16,814 nt of DNA from Phaeocystidibacter sp965659725 (GTDB lineage: Bacteria; Bacteroidota; Bacteroidia; Flavobacteriales; Schleiferiaceae), in the NCBI GenBank assembly GCA_965659725.1, contig CBFHXG010000045.1, positions 1-16,814 of the forward strand, in the 5' to 3' direction. This document shows, piece by piece, positions 1 to 6,218 of the stretch (its first letter is position 1; every line of letters starts with the position of its first letter). The translations under genes and the position numbers were made by a program. The notes below the pieces were generated by a model. That model ran no database searches, was not told the DNA's origin, and saw only the letters and a program-made list of their open reading frames with translations.

Positions 1-331
1 GAGCGATGATCTCAGCTACGGCAGCTTTAAGCTCGTCATCCGACATCATTTCGGGAAGGTAATTAGCGATGATCTCGGCCTGTGACTCTTCGGTTACGGC
101 GAGGTCGTCACGACCTTGTTCGCGATAGATCTTCGCGGCATCATCGCGTTGCTTCTTGAGCTTTTGGAGAAGCTTCATCCCGTCGGCATCCTTGAACTCT
201 CCACCGGCACCGGCTTCGGTCTTGGCGTTGAGGATGGCTGCGCGGATCGAGCGAATCGCCTCGAGTGATTCACGATCCTTGGCCTTCATGGCCGTTTTCA
301 TATCTGCTGTGATGCGTTCTTCTAGTGTCAT
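1..331 (-). CDS. GatB/YqeY domain-containing protein (3' end outside window)
   Basis: The reverse strand reads from an ATG at 331-329 for 110 codons and runs off the left edge. The protein begins MTLEERITADMKTAMKAKD and continues with LEAIRSIRAAILNAKTE and an EIIANYLPEMMSDDEL segment. These are the hallmarks of the YqeY family, small helical proteins related to the C-terminal tRNA-binding region of GatB. The family is about 150 residues long, so roughly 40 residues are missing. The exact cellular role of free-standing YqeY proteins is not settled; a link to tRNA or aminoacylation is inferred from the GatB relationship. The start is well supported because translation begins just downstream of a TAACTTTG promoter box. 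Confidence 0.9.
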   Translation of the reverse strand, partial: MTLEERITADMKTAMKAKDRESLEAIRSIRAAILNAKTEAGAGGEFKDADGMKLLQKLKKQRDDAAKIYREQGRDDLAVTEESQAEIIANYLPEMMSDDELKAAVAEIIA

Positions 332-335
332 AAGG

Positions 336-343
336 CAAAGTTA
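336..343 (-). promoter_or_regulatory. Bacteroidota -7 promoter box (TAACTTTG) of the YqeY-like gene
   Basis: The reverse strand carries TAACTTTG, a match to the Bacteroidota sigma-ABfr -7 consensus TAnnTTTG, only four bases before the ATG at 331. No convincing -33 element was seen. Transcription would start at or very near the start codon, so the mRNA may be leaderless or nearly so. Confidence 0.55.
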
Positions 344-415
344 CGGAGAAGGAGGGAGATATGGAGGGTGTTATGAGGCATCGTCATAGTACTCTTATCT
401 TATTTCACCATTACA

Positions 416-447
416 TTTGGTCAGTTCTAAGAATGCTCTTATCTTTG
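416..447 (+). promoter_or_regulatory. Promoter of the initiator tRNA gene
   Basis: TTTG at 416-419 and TATCTTTG at 440-447, separated by 20 bases, match the Bacteroidota -33/-7 promoter pattern (TTTG, about 19-21 bases, TAnnTTTG). The -7 box lies about 60 bases upstream of the mature tRNA 5' end, leaving a plausible leader to be removed by RNase P. Confidence 0.65.
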
Positions 448-507
448 CCGTCCCAATCACGAAGAGATAACGGTTAGGAACACGAAATCACCGTCTCAAA
501 CATACAT

Positions 508-580
<73 letters not shown>

Positions 581-585
581 CTAGG

Positions 586-619
586 AAAAGCCGAAGCAAG
601 AAATTGCTTCGGCTTTTTT
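586..619 (+). terminator. Rho-independent terminator of tRNA-fMet
   Basis: A 14-bp perfect stem (586-599 with 604-617) closes a GAAA loop and ends in a run of T. The left arm begins six bases after the tRNA discriminator base. Confidence 0.9.
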
Positions 620-697
620 GTTTGCACCATGAGCCAAGTTTGCTTGAGCGAATGGGAGCGAATGAAAAAAGTAGAAGAGCGCGCCAGCGATCTTCGT

Positions 698-771
698 GCT
701 TTTCCTAGTATGGCATCCCAAATTAGGACGGCCTGAGTGAGGCACGAGCGAAGGCAATCCTGCCCCCGCTA
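698..771. repeat. Echoes of the tRNA-fMet 3' end (one inverted, one direct)
   Basis: Two exact short copies of the tRNA 3' region sit downstream of its terminator. Bases 698-710 are the reverse complement of 579-591 (13 of 13), covering the last tRNA bases and the start of the terminator. Bases 758-771 repeat TCCTGCCCCCGCTA from 567-580 (14 of 14), the 3' side of the T stem and acceptor stem. Such fragments are typical of elements that insert at tRNA genes or recombine with them. Their position between the tRNA and a GIY-YIG nuclease remnant suggests one rearranged module; that link is inference. Confidence 0.6.
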
Positions 772-787
772 TCCGCCGGATGGCGGA
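772..787. repeat. TCCGCC/GGCGGA stem-loop
   Basis: TCCGCC (772-777), loop GGAT, and GGCGGA (782-787) form a perfect 6-bp hairpin immediately after the direct tRNA echo. The same stem sequence recurs in the arrays upstream of der (2433-2448) and rsgA (6149-6164), and with a paired change upstream of era (1185-1200). Confidence 0.6.
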
Positions 788-855
788 CCGAAGATTCGAC
801 TCGAGTTTTTTCGTTTTACGCAAGTTTCTAGGAATCTACGCTGTGAGATTCGGCA

Positions 856-898
856 CTTCCATTTTTAGAATTCGGAATGTTGCTATTAAAAATGGAAG
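856..898. repeat. 12-bp inverted repeat enclosing the GIY-YIG start codon
   Basis: CTTCCATTTTTA at 856-867 is the exact reverse complement of 887-898, with 19 bases between the arms. The right arm contains the probable ATG (892-894) of the GIY-YIG gene. Folded in RNA, the stem would bury the start codon, so it could limit translation. A terminal inverted repeat of a mobile module is the alternative. Confidence 0.6.
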
Positions 899-1002
899 AG
901 TATGTTGTTTATGTATTGTGGAGCGAAAAGCATGACAAGATCTACGTAGGAATGACCTCCAATCTTATTGCAAGATTCAAGTCTCATAATGAGTTGGGTA
1001 GA
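892..1002 (+). pseudogene. Truncated GIY-YIG nuclease gene (N-terminal fragment)
   Basis: The first 36 or so codons from ATG 892 read MEEYVVYVLWSEKHDKIYVG and then MTSNLIARFKSHNELG. This is the opening of a small GIY-YIG nuclease of the UvrC/URI type: YVYVL stands in for GIY, YVG for YIG, and Arg and His follow on the next helix. Such proteins are usually 80-100 residues and continue with a KGWT segment and a catalytic Glu. Here similarity stops abruptly near base 1000. The frame stays open to 1431 but only through the hairpin array and antisense to era, with no family-like residues. The catalytic C-terminal half is therefore lost and the gene should be dead. An in-frame ATG at 877 is possible, but 892 matches the family start better. 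The module lies next to the initiator tRNA and its 3'-end echoes. Confidence 0.7.
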
Positions 1003-1128
1003 GTAGGTGCCAACTGCCACTTTTCTACGAGCATGATCCGGCGGCTGGTGCAGTGGGTGAAGCCTTCCTTAATACTCCCTCACCTGACCATTCATCTCTA
1101 CCTGTGCCAAGCTTTCCCGCCCCTACTT

Positions 1129-1266
1129 GATCGACAGCCGTTAGGCTGGAGATCCTTCGCCGGCTCCCGCCGGGGCCCTTTTGCTCCGCTGGTAAGCGGA
1201 CGCAACCTTTCCGCCGGAGGTCGGACCTTTCTTCTGTCGCAGACGGAAGACTTTCCTACCTTTGCA
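1129..1266 (+). repeat. Four-hairpin array upstream of era (copy A)
   Basis: This 138-base segment aligns without gaps to 2377-2514 upstream of der; I count about 15 mismatches (near 89% identity). The hairpins are CAGCC/GGCTG (1135-1148), CCGGC/GCCGG (1160-1173), TCCGCT/AGCGGA (1185-1200) and TTCTGTC/GACGGAA (1232-1248, one G-T pair). CCTTC, CCCTTTT, ACCTTTC and ACTTTC linkers separate or follow them. The segment ends in TACCTTTGCA, which includes the era promoter box. Several differences from copy B fall on both arms of a stem and keep it paired. The stretch between the GIY-YIG remnant and this array (1003-1128) shows nothing I can identify. Confidence 0.8.
1257..1264 (+). promoter_or_regulatory. 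-7 promoter box (TACCTTTG) of era
   Basis: TACCTTTG matches the Bacteroidota -7 consensus and lies 15 bases before the era ATG, at the 3' end of the hairpin array. No clear -33 TTTG is seen; the fourth hairpin covers that position. Confidence 0.6.
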
Positions 1267-1279
1267 CAAATCATTTCCC

Positions 1280-2155
1280 ATGCCCCACAAATCCGGCTTC
1301 GTAAATATCATCGGCAACCCCAACGTTGGGAAGTCTACCACCATGAATGCCATGTTGGGCGAGCGCCTTTCCATCATCACGCCAAAGGCCCAAACCACAC
1401 GTCACCGGATCTTTGGGATCCTCAACGATGAAGATTATCAGATCGTTTTCTCCGATACGCCAGGAGTGATCAAACCCGCATACGCCCTTCAAGAGTCGAT
1501 GATGCAATTCGTTTCCTCCGCTTTTGAAGACGCCGATATTTTCGTGTACCTGGTGGAAGCGGGGGAACGCAAGTTGAAGGACGAGAAGTTCTATCAGCAG
1601 TTACAAAAGACGAAGACGCCTTTGCTTTTGGGGCTTAATAAGATCGACCGCATTGATCAAGAAAAGCTCGAGGAAGAAGTGACTTTTTGGAAAGGGGAAT
1701 TCCCCAATGCCGAGATCATTCCACTGAGCGCCCTCAAAAGTTTCAATACAGATTATCTCCTCGAGCGCATCATTGCCCTACTACCTGAATCACCTGCCTA
1801 TTTCGATAAGGATCAACTCACCGATCGCACAGAACGCTTTGTGGCTTCCGAGATCATCCGCGAGAAGATCCTCCTCAACTACAAAAAGGAAGTTCCTTAC
1901 TCCGTAGAGGTGTTGATCGATGAATTCAAGGAGGAAGAGGACATCATTCGGATCCGCGCCGTGATCCTCGTTGCCCGCGAATCTCAAAAGGGAATCATCA
2001 TCGGTCACAAGGGTGCTAGCCTCAAAAAAGTAGGCACCGAATCACGAAAGGACATGGAAGAGTTCTTTAAGAAAAAGATCTTCCTCGAAACCTTTGTAAA
2101 GGTGAATAAGGACTGGAGAGATGACCAGCGGAAGTTGAAGCAGTTTGGTTACTAA
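1280..2155 (+). CDS. era: GTPase Era
   Basis: Era is a 291-residue GTPase that binds the 3' end of 16S rRNA and helps mature the 30S subunit in the cytoplasm. The G domain comes first: G1 GNPNVGKST at residues 12-20, a TTRHR switch around 39-43, DTPG at 59-62, NKID at 120-123 and SALK at 150-153. A type-2 KH domain follows, with its GHKG loop at 242-245. Length is normal for the family. ATG 1280 is chosen over an upstream TTG (1262) because the family starts a few residues before the G1 loop and the TTG overlaps the promoter box. The gene appears monocistronic, with its own hairpin-array promoter. der follows on the same strand after 375 bases that hold a second copy of that array. Confidence 0.97.
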   Translation: MPHKSGFVNIIGNPNVGKSTTMNAMLGERLSIITPKAQTTRHRIFGILNDEDYQIVFSDTPGVIKPAYALQESMMQFVSSAFEDADIFVYLVEAGERKLKDEKFYQQLQKTKTPLLLGLNKIDRIDQEKLEEEVTFWKGEFPNAEIIPLSALKSFNTDYLLERIIALLPESPAYFDKDQLTDRTERFVASEIIREKILLNYKKEVPYSVEVLIDEFKEEEDIIRIRAVILVARESQKGIIIGHKGASLKKVGTESRKDMEEFFKKKIFLETFVKVNKDWRDDQRKLKQFGY

Positions 2156-2165
2156 TGTTTATGGG

Positions 2166-2233
2166 GTTTGCGAAGTTTGAGGAGTTTAATGAGTTGCTAT
2201 AAATCCGTTTATCCGTTTCTGAGTTGATCCGTT
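2166..2233. repeat. Short degenerate tandem repeats (9-mer and 8-mer)
   Basis: Just after era, 9-base units GTTTGCGAA (2166), GTTTGAGGA (2175) and GTTTAATGA (2184) lie head to tail, with a weak fourth unit. They are followed by ATCCGTTT at 2203 and 2211 and ATCCGTTG at 2227. No protein or RNA function is evident. The rest of this intergenic stretch up to 2376 shows nothing I can identify. Confidence 0.5.
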
Positions 2234-2376
2234 GTCTTTGTGATTCCCGATCGATGAAGTGCTGAAGAGTGAACGTAAAAGTTCTCATTTTCACTTCTAC
2301 CTCGCACTCAAAGGCTTGATGATCTAATTCTCCGAAATTCCGTCCTCCCCTGCGCCACGCTCTTCCGTCCCACCAA

Positions 2377-2514
2377 GATCGACAGCCGTTAGGCTGGAGA
2401 TCCTTCGCTGGCCCCCGCCAGCGCCCTTTTGCTCCGCCGGCAGGCGGATGCAACCTTTCCGTCGAAGGTCGGACCTTTCTTCCGTCTGCGACGGAAGACT
2501 TTCATACCTTTGCA
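2377..2514 (+). repeat. Four-hairpin array upstream of der (copy B)
   Basis: This is the gap-free counterpart of copy A. The stems are CAGCC/GGCTG (2383-2396), GCTGGC/GCCAGC (2407-2422), TCCGCC/GGCGGA (2433-2448) and TTCCGTC/GACGGAA (2480-2496); all are perfect, with 3-4 base loops. An extra longer-range pairing CCGTCG with CGACGG (2459-2464 with 2489-2494) is also possible. The array ends in TACCTTTGCA, which includes the der promoter box. Confidence 0.8.
2505..2512 (+). promoter_or_regulatory. -7 promoter box (TACCTTTG) of der
   Basis: TACCTTTG lies 18 bases before the der ATG and directly follows the fourth hairpin and an ACTTTCA linker. It is identical in sequence and setting to the era box. 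Confidence 0.6.
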
Positions 2515-2530
2515 TCCTGAAAAAACAAAC

Positions 2531-3841
2531 ATGTCAAACATTGTCGCCATAGTTGGTCGCCCAAATGTTGGGAAGTCAACGCTTTTTAATCGCTTAGTTC
2601 AACGCCGTGAGGCGATTACGGACAGCGTGGCTGGAGTTACCAGAGACCGTCATTACGGTCGGGTAGACTGGACCGGGCGGGAGTTCTCGATCATCGATAC
2701 CGGTGGCTACGTGGATGGCTCGGATGACGTGTTTGAAGGCGAAATTCGTCGTCAAGTTGGCCTTGCCATCGATGAATGCAATTTGATCCTCTTTGTGGTT
2801 GATGTAGAAAGTGGTTTGACCGAATTCGATAAGGAGATCGCCGACCTGCTCCGTCGTACCAAGAAGAAGGTGATTCTAGTTGCCAACAAGGTGGATAACT
2901 CAACCCGATTGGCCGAAGCAGCCGATTTCTATCAGCTCGGAATGGGAGAACCATTCGGAATTAGTTCGATCAACGGCTCAGGCACGGGTGAGCTTCTCGA
3001 CAAAGTGGTGGAAGAATTGCCGCCCGACCAAGACACTACGGATGAAGAGTCAGGACTTCCAAAATTGGCCATTGTTGGAAGGCCAAACGTGGGTAAGTCG
3101 AGTCTCGTTAACGCCATGTTCGAGGAAGAACGAAATATCGTTACCGAGATCTCTGGAACTACCCGCGATACCGTGAATACACGCTTCACGAAGTTTGGGA
3201 TGGATTTCGTGTTATTGGATACGGCAGGACTTAGAAAGAAGACTCGCGTTAATGAAGATCTCGAGTTCTATTCAGTGATGCGTTCGGTAAGGACCATCGA
3301 GAATAGCGACGTTTGTATGCTCGTGTTGGATGCTACGTTGGGCGTTGAGGCACAAGACCTCTCCATTTTCAACCTGATCCAGAAGAATAGAAAGGGTGTA
3401 GTCGTATTGGTGAATAAGTGGGACCTTCTTGATAAAGAAACCAACACCATGCGCGACTTCGAACAGATGGTTCGCAGGCGCTTTGCACCCTTCGTTGATA
3501 TTCCGATCTTCTTCACATCCGCATTGACCAAGCAGCGCGTATTGAAGGCAGTGGAGGAAGCCATGGAGGTACACAATCGTCGTGTCGCCAAGATATCAAC
3601 AAGTAAGTTGATGGATAAACTCCTCCCGATCTTGAAGGATAACCCTCCTCCTATGACCAAGGGTAAGGAGATCAAGATCAAGTTCATTACTATGCTCCCT
3701 ACACACGCTCCAACCTTTGCGATCTATGCGAACCTTCCGCAATACGTGAAGGAGCCGTACAAGCGCTATGTGGAGAACCAAATGAGGAAGTTATTCGACC
3801 TTAGCGGGGTACCTATTCAGATCTTCTTCCGGAAGAAATGA
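2531..3841 (+). CDS. der: GTPase Der (EngA), double-domain ribosome assembly factor
   Basis: Der is a 436-residue protein with two tandem GTPase domains and a C-terminal KH-like domain; it is needed for 50S subunit maturation. Domain 1 shows GRPNVGKST at residues 9-17, DTGG at 56-59 and NKVD at 119-122. Domain 2 shows GRPNVGKSS at 183-191, DTAG at 230-233 and NKWD at 295-298. The C terminus (about 350-436) ends in GVPIQIFFRKK, as usual for Der. ATG 2531 starts the protein exactly at the first beta strand; upstream in-frame codons would run through the hairpin array. The stop codon abuts the stop of the convergent thioredoxin pseudogene, together reading TGATCA, so no terminator lies between them. 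Confidence 0.97.
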   Translation: MSNIVAIVGRPNVGKSTLFNRLVQRREAITDSVAGVTRDRHYGRVDWTGREFSIIDTGGYVDGSDDVFEGEIRRQVGLAIDECNLILFVVDVESGLTEFDKEIADLLRRTKKKVILVANKVDNSTRLAEAADFYQLGMGEPFGISSINGSGTGELLDKVVEELPPDQDTTDEESGLPKLAIVGRPNVGKSSLVNAMFEEERNIVTEISGTTRDTVNTRFTKFGMDFVLLDTAGLRKKTRVNEDLEFYSVMRSVRTIENSDVCMLVLDATLGVEAQDLSIFNLIQKNRKGVVVLVNKWDLLDKETNTMRDFEQMVRRRFAPFVDIPIFFTSALTKQRVLKAVEEAMEVHNRRVAKISTSKLMDKLLPILKDNPPPMTKGKEIKIKFITMLPTHAPTFAIYANLPQYVKEPYKRYVENQMRKLFDLSGVPIQIFFRKK

Positions 3842-5142
3842 TCATTGCATATAGTATCTTATCTTTTTCGCTAAGTCTTCACCTCTTAAGTCTACTGCCA
3901 CGATTTTACCAGTTGGATCTACCAAAAATGTTGTTGGATAGGCACGTATATTGAGGGTGTGTACGATATCGTTTTTACCACTGCTAAGTAGGTTGGGCCA
4001 TGAGACCTCATGCTCGAGGATCGCATTTTGTAGGTTGGTAGGATCATCTTGTCCAACCGCGATAAAAGTTATGTTCTCGTCGGCCAGATCAGCCATAGCT
4101 TCCTTGATGTTTGGAAGCTCTGCAACGCAGGGTGCACACCAACTTCCCCACACATCGATATAAACAAACTTCCCTCGGTAATCTTCTATTCTGATGCTGT
4201 CGCCGGTCATGACATTATTACCAGCGAATGAGGGCATTTGATAACCCTCTTGAGGAGCGATGGGAATATATCCTTTCGGAAATTTGACAAGTTCTATCGC
4301 TGGAGGAAATTCGATTATTGAATCGAAACGATAGAGATCCTCACCGATATGAAATACGGATTTCAATCCTATCTCCTCGTAAGTGGAGTCTTTTGATGGT
4401 ATCTTGAGATTCTAATATTTCGAGATCTGATCCATGAGAAGCCATGATTCCAGGTAAATTGCAAAATTTTCAAAGTGGGTCAAGCCGTATCCGTAGGGTT
4501 AAGCCATCAGACTAAATGTCTTTCGCCAATTGATGCTGTCCGCCACAAACTCCATCTTAGCTGTGGCTCTCTCTAACTGACCTTCCCGAAAGTATTCATA
4601 CTCGAAAGGGATCACCAATCGCTCGGTTCTAGGGTCCTCAGGATTTTCACCAGAGTACATAGTAAGACGATGAACTTCATCATCCGCGAAATTGCGGTTG
4701 TTATTGTTGTCGAAGATCAATTCGATACCGTCATCAACATTCCTGAAAATATAACTAGTTGAACTGTGGATATCTCGAGAGCTCAAGATTGTGGTGTCCA
4801 TTTGGTAGGACGACATGATATCGCGAAATTCTTGCTCAGTAAATCTCCCCTTGTGATAATTCTGAAAAATGATCTGATGATGATCCGCAATGACACTCTC
4901 CATGGAATAATCCCCATCTATCCAGCTCTCAGGAACACCTCTGTGTCGAATGTAGTACATGCGCCTATTCTGCTAGTTGAGTCTATAGGCTTCTCGAATT
5001 TGATTGACATGCCATAGAGGAATGGAGGCTTTTCATGATGGAGTTCTACATCAAGAGTGAATCTTTTAAAGTTTCGGGATTGCTCTTGAGCAGATACAGA
5101 TAGGAAGCTTACAAGGGCTAAGACAATAGATAGACGATGCAT
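3842..5142 (-). pseudogene. Decayed secreted TlpA-like thioredoxin gene
   Basis: Three reverse-strand pieces add up to one protein. The 5' piece (5142 to about 4960) encodes a signal peptide (MHRLSIVLALVSFLSVSAQ) and the segment ending FEKPIDSTSRIG. The frame then shifts near 4955-4975, and the next piece continues as MYYIRHRGVPESWIDGDYS down to a TAA at 4501-4499. In that same frame the reading continues past a second stop (TAG, 4414-4412) into the C-terminal thioredoxin fold. That fold has DVWGSWCAPCVAELPN (redox CxxC), a cis-Pro region in RAYPTTFLVDPTGKIVAVD, and a stop at 3844-3842. An intact gene would encode a periplasmic thiol-disulfide oxidoreductase of about 430 residues. One frameshift plus two nonsense codons argue for real decay rather than one sequencing error. 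The gene lies 18 bases downstream of gldA and was probably cotranscribed. A short thioredoxin-only product from TTG 4366 cannot be excluded. Confidence 0.75.
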
Positions 5143-5160
5143 GTAGAGAGAGAGTCGTTG

Positions 5161-6063
5161 CTATTTTTTCTGAGTAATCGACCTAAAGAGATCTTCTAAC
5201 TTAGCCTTTTCTTGCTGTACCTGCAAAATGGTCCGGCCATGCTTAACGGCAAATTGAAACACATCGCCACGTACATCTTTCGCCTCTGAGGCTTCGATGA
5301 GGTAGTGTCCGCCTTCCACATGTTGGACCCTTCTCACGCCTGGTATCTTCTTCAGGCCACTCGTGCTCGTGGCTTCGTCGAATTCCACGTTCAAGATGAC
5401 CGTACCCTCGGAGCTTTGCGCTTCTTTGGTTTTCTGATCGGTGGCGATCTGGCCATTATTGATAATGATGATACGGTCACAAACCGCCTCTACTTCCTGC
5501 ATGATGTGGGTGCTCAGCATAACGGTCTTCTCCTTACCGATCTCGCGGATCAACTTTCGAATATCCACCAGTTGATTGGGATCCAATCCCGTGGTTGGTT
5601 CATCGAGGACCAACACCTCTGGGTCGTGGATCATCGCCTGCGCCAAACCCACACGCTGTCGGTAACCTTTGGAAAGCTGACCGATCTTCTTGTGCTGCTC
5701 CGGTGTAAGTCCGGTTTTCTCGATCATCACATCGATGCGATCCTTCCCAACACCGTGAAGTCCTGCTACAAAGCCCAAGTACTCACGCACGTACATGTCG
5801 GTGTATAACGGATTGTGCTCCGGCAAATACCCCACTTTCTTGCGAACTGCGAGTGATTCTTCGCGCACATCCAAACCACACACCTTCACCTCACCTTCAC
5901 TTTGAGGAATGTATCCGGTAATGATCTTCATCATGGTTGATTTCCCAGCGCCGTTGGGTCCTAGGAAACCGATCACTTCACCTGAATTCACTTCAAAGCT
6001 CACGTTGTTGAGGGCTTTTTGCTCTCCGTATAGCTTGGTGACATTGTTAACGCGAATGGACAT
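5161..6063 (-). CDS. gldA: Gliding-motility ABC transporter ATPase GldA
   Basis: This 300-residue ATPase drives the GldAFG ABC complex at the inner membrane, which is required for gliding in several flavobacteria. It shows Walker A GPNGAGKS at residues 35-42, a GYLPEHNPLY stretch near 78-87 characteristic of the GldA branch, signature LSKGYRQR at 130-137, Walker B VLDEP at 152-156 and the switch His in STHIMQE near 186. GldF and GldG are not in the window, which is common because gldA is often separate. ATG 6063 is chosen because MSIRVNN is the family start; the 48 extra upstream codons run through the hairpin array. A TATCTTTA box lies 16 bases upstream. Other ABC exporter ATPases of the same subfamily are the alternative. 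Confidence 0.85.
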   Translation of the reverse strand: MSIRVNNVTKLYGEQKALNNVSFEVNSGEVIGFLGPNGAGKSTMMKIITGYIPQSEGEVKVCGLDVREESLAVRKKVGYLPEHNPLYTDMYVREYLGFVAGLHGVGKDRIDVMIEKTGLTPEQHKKIGQLSKGYRQRVGLAQAMIHDPEVLVLDEPTTGLDPNQLVDIRKLIREIGKEKTVMLSTHIMQEVEAVCDRIIIINNGQIATDQKTKEAQSSEGTVILNVEFDEATSTSGLKKIPGVRRVQHVEGGHYLIEASEAKDVRGDVFQFAVKHGRTILQVQQEKAKLEDLFRSITQKK

Positions 6064-6079
6064 GTGCTTGAGTTTTGCG

Positions 6080-6087
6080 TAAAGATA
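6080..6087 (-). promoter_or_regulatory. Putative -7 box (TATCTTTA) of gldA
   Basis: The reverse strand reads TATCTTTA, one base off TAnnTTTG, 16 bases before the gldA ATG. It directly follows the outermost hairpin of the intergenic array through an ACTTTTC linker, the same layout as era and der. Confidence 0.45.
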
Positions 6088-6206
6088 GAAAAGTCCTCCG
6101 TCGGTTGACGGAGGAAATGCCATGCTGCTGGTGAGCAGCCATGAAAGGTCCGCCGCAAGGCGGATTACCTTTTGCCATTCACCAACTGGCGAACGGCAAC
6201 CTTTCA
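6088..6206. repeat. Hairpin array between gldA and rsgA (copy C)
   Basis: Four stem-loops fill the divergent intergenic region: CCTCCGTC/GACGGAGG (6095-6114), GCTGCT/AGCAGC (6124-6139), TCCGCC/GGCGGA (6149-6164), and a 12-pair stem with two A-C mismatches (6172-6199). The last has TTGCC/GGCAA at its base. The linker bases CCTTTTGC before and GCAACCTTTC after that last hairpin match those around the third hairpin of copy B. Overall similarity to A and B is low outside the linkers and the TCCGCC stem, so it is a relative by layout rather than a close copy. It points at gldA in one direction and rsgA in the other. Confidence 0.65.
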
Positions 6207-6214
6207 TATCTTTG
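6207..6214 (+). promoter_or_regulatory. -7 promoter box (TATCTTTG) of rsgA
   Basis: TATCTTTG matches the Bacteroidota consensus and is only four bases from the rsgA ATG at 6219. The transcript is therefore predicted to be leaderless or nearly so. It follows the last hairpin and a CAACCTTTCA linker. Confidence 0.6.
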
Positions 6215-6218
6215 ACCT

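Noticed and set aside
1262..1279. TTG start for era six codons upstream
   Set aside because: The TTG lies inside the TACCTTTG promoter box and the added residues do not belong to the family; ATG 1280 is better.
877..1431. A full 184-residue GIY-YIG protein from the open frame
   Set aside because: Family-like residues end near base 1000; the rest crosses the hairpin array and the era start in another frame, so only a truncated remnant is supported.
1129..2514. CRISPR array or transposon terminal repeats as an explanation of the repeats
   Set aside because: There are only two close copies 1.2 kb apart with no spacer periodicity and no cas gene. They flank era but show no transposase or target duplication.
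5305..5808. A 167-residue frame antisense to gldA
   Set aside because: It is a shadow of the gldA coding frame, without family motifs or a promoter of its own.
6064..6207. Longer GldA with 48 extra N-terminal residues
   Set aside because: The extension is translated from the hairpin array, and the family starts at MSIRVNN.
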